Assembly: GCA_014529385.2 (NCBI GenBank)
Contig: CM043955.1
Location: forward strand, 145,547,140-145,611,139
Direction: 5' to 3'
DNA: 64,000 bases
Source: Adiantum capillus-veneris
Lineage: Eukaryota; Streptophyta; Polypodiopsida; Polypodiales; Pteridaceae
The notes below the pieces were generated by a model that was not told the DNA's origin, ran no database searches, and worked only from the letters and a program-made list of their open reading frames with translations. Below, piece after piece: positions 62,637-64,000 of this stretch (within the stretch, counting starts at the first letter, position 1; every line of letters begins with the position of its first letter). Both the position numbers and the translations under genes were made by a program.

Positions 62637-64000
62637 ATAATCTCCCTCAGTCATCCAATCTGACATTTGGGATCAAAAAAAACACACAACATAGGGGGTG
62701 TGGAACTAGTAAGTGACTCTCAATGCTCAAAATGAGCATCGCAATTGAGAGTCCATGTCATGATTAGGAGAAGACTGTGTGAATTTGATTTTCTAAAATG
62801 ATTTTTCTTTGAGCCACAATCTGAGGTAACTTTTAAGTACATGGTTCTTTTACCTCAATGAGGTCTCTTTCAACTACCTCAAAAGGTCTTTTGAATCTTC
62901 TCATGGCCTTCTTTTCCCTCCTTTTCCCACCCTTTTTGTCTTACCTCCTCTTCTCTTCTCTTCCTATTGTCATATCTTCACCTTCATGTGCTCTGCATCC
63001 CATTCTCCTTAATCACTGGAGTCCACCCAATCTAAATGCCCTAGCACATCCATTGAGTCCATCACCTCTTAGGCCATATTAGATGAGCACAATCAATGGA
63101 TCCCAATATTTATAATCAAGGGTAGTTGGATTATAATGAAATCATTAGGGAAATTTTAGACTCAAATTTGGTCCTTTTAGCGCTAGAGAGAGAATGCAAC
63201 GCGATCAATGGATGGCAAGCTACCGTAACGGTAGCTTGGATTTTTCTCGTTTTTATCTCAAATTTCAACATTTTTAAAAAACAATCTTTAGTTGCATAAA
63301 AAACTTTAACACTAATATACGTTGTAGTTTGCTCGAATCTTTCTTGTCACGACCGAATGTAGGACAAATGTACCATAACCCACACTCAATGCAGTAGTCT
63401 GTACTTTTTTGATAGGAGAGACTTCATATTATTTCTGCTCATTTTCATTCATCTATACTCAACTAACTATTATGCACGCATTTGACTGTATTGTGTTTGC
63501 ACTCAAAAACACCCCCCCTTCCACATTTGTGCTATGCATCTTTCCATAGAAGAATCACTAATGGAGAACAGAAGACCTCGACGACCATCCACAACTATTA
63601 AGTGTGTCAAAATTTTCAACAGCTTTGATTTGGACAACGGTCGATGGATTTCCACCACCATTATAGTTGGAAGTTGGGTTCTCCTACAAACCAGGAAGAG
63701 AAAGTGCACGGGCAACGAGTTTATCAACAATTATAAAGGTAGGGTGAAAAACTTTTGCTTGTCACAAACGAGCAAAATAGTCAAAGAGGTTCTCATTGAA
63801 CACGCATATATGCACTCATACTTGCATCTACGAACAACACCGATAGGATTTTCAACAAACTGACCAAATTTTAAGTTTTCTTACATCCACAATAGATTTT
63901 ACTCTTCACTCGTGTATTGTGCGTTTAACCTGCCAGTTGCAGATATTTATCCTTCCGATCAAGAAGACTGGCAGCCGCCGATGGATTGCATTATTGGCAT
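61374..64000. other. intergenic region, no supported gene
   Basis: AT-rich DNA with only short unconvincing frames. It contains a GACTAAGCCTATAGAGCTTACTTT phrase (62459) shared with 30105 and 32185, and a possible 3' end of a LINE or SINE (G/T-rich text 62300-62440 ending in an A-rich tail near 62450). Neither can be assigned to a family. Confidence 0.5.
62595..62632. repeat. (GA)n microsatellite
   Basis: An uninterrupted GA run of about 38 bp. Confidence 0.95.

Noticed and set aside
62858-63082. 74-codon Ser/Pro/Leu-rich plus-strand frame
   Set aside because: It is pyrimidine-rich DNA with no recognisable domain.
63503-63863. Overlapping short frames on both strands near the right edge
   Set aside because: No motif, no neighbour and no splice signal supports either.

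Overview
This window looks like nuclear DNA of a land plant with a large, repeat-rich genome. Evidence: spliced GT-AG exon fragments, plant-type Ty1/copia and Ty3-like LTR elements (primer sites matching initiator Met tRNA and Asp tRNA), Mutator-like and LINE fragments, and very long GA, TA and CA microsatellites. The gene families present (FCP1-like genes reading LDLNG, ParB-methyltransferase genes, DUF7869 genes) suggest to me a fern or another seed-free plant. That is inference, not proof. Almost every coding stretch is decayed. The best candidate for an intact open frame is the FCP1-like gene at 60.6-61.4 kb.

Layout. 0-2.1 kb: no gene. 2.2-7.6 kb: a Lys/Glu-rich relic (-), a coiled-coil gene fragment (+), a broken FCP1-like gene (+), and two arrays of a 16-18 bp palindrome (TATGCTAGTTAGCATA type). 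7.7-9.5 kb: a decayed transposase-like gene (-). 9.7-11.3 kb: the same palindrome array in the opposite orientation. 11.4-15.4 kb: a tandem pair of gag-only copia-type elements with GA-rich LTRs. 15.7-19.2 kb: a decayed ParB plus DNA-methyltransferase gene (-). 19.3-24.2 kb: giant microsatellites, a Mutator-like transposase with a SWIM-type zinc motif (+) and a LINE ORF1-like relic (-). 24.2-29.4 kb: a copia element (-) with matching target-site duplications. 29.4-32.7 kb: intergenic DNA with a LINE RT zinc-domain relic.

33.1-48 kb: a DUF7869-type transposase-like gene (-), split by an 11.4 kb LTR element that encodes gag and protease-like domains but no visible reverse transcriptase or integrase. 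48.1-58.5 kb: about 40 copies of a second palindrome (core GCTCGAACTTAAGTTCGAGC), partly as a tandem satellite of about 110 bp, surrounding a second ParB-methyltransferase gene (+). 58.5-61.4 kb: two FCP1-like genes in tandem (+). 61.4-64 kb: no supported gene.

Main points: (1) two separate loci, on opposite strands, carry a ParB-like domain followed by an adenine/cytosine-N methyltransferase-like domain, an architecture best known from phages and plasmids; (2) all three FCP1-like genes have Asn where the phosphatase general acid/base Asp is expected; (3) three sequence-unrelated palindrome families are each amplified in regular arrays, one of them at a 298 bp period inside an LTR-element leader; (4) premature stops in the host-type genes are all TGA or TAG, as expected from C-to-T decay of CGA and CAG codons.
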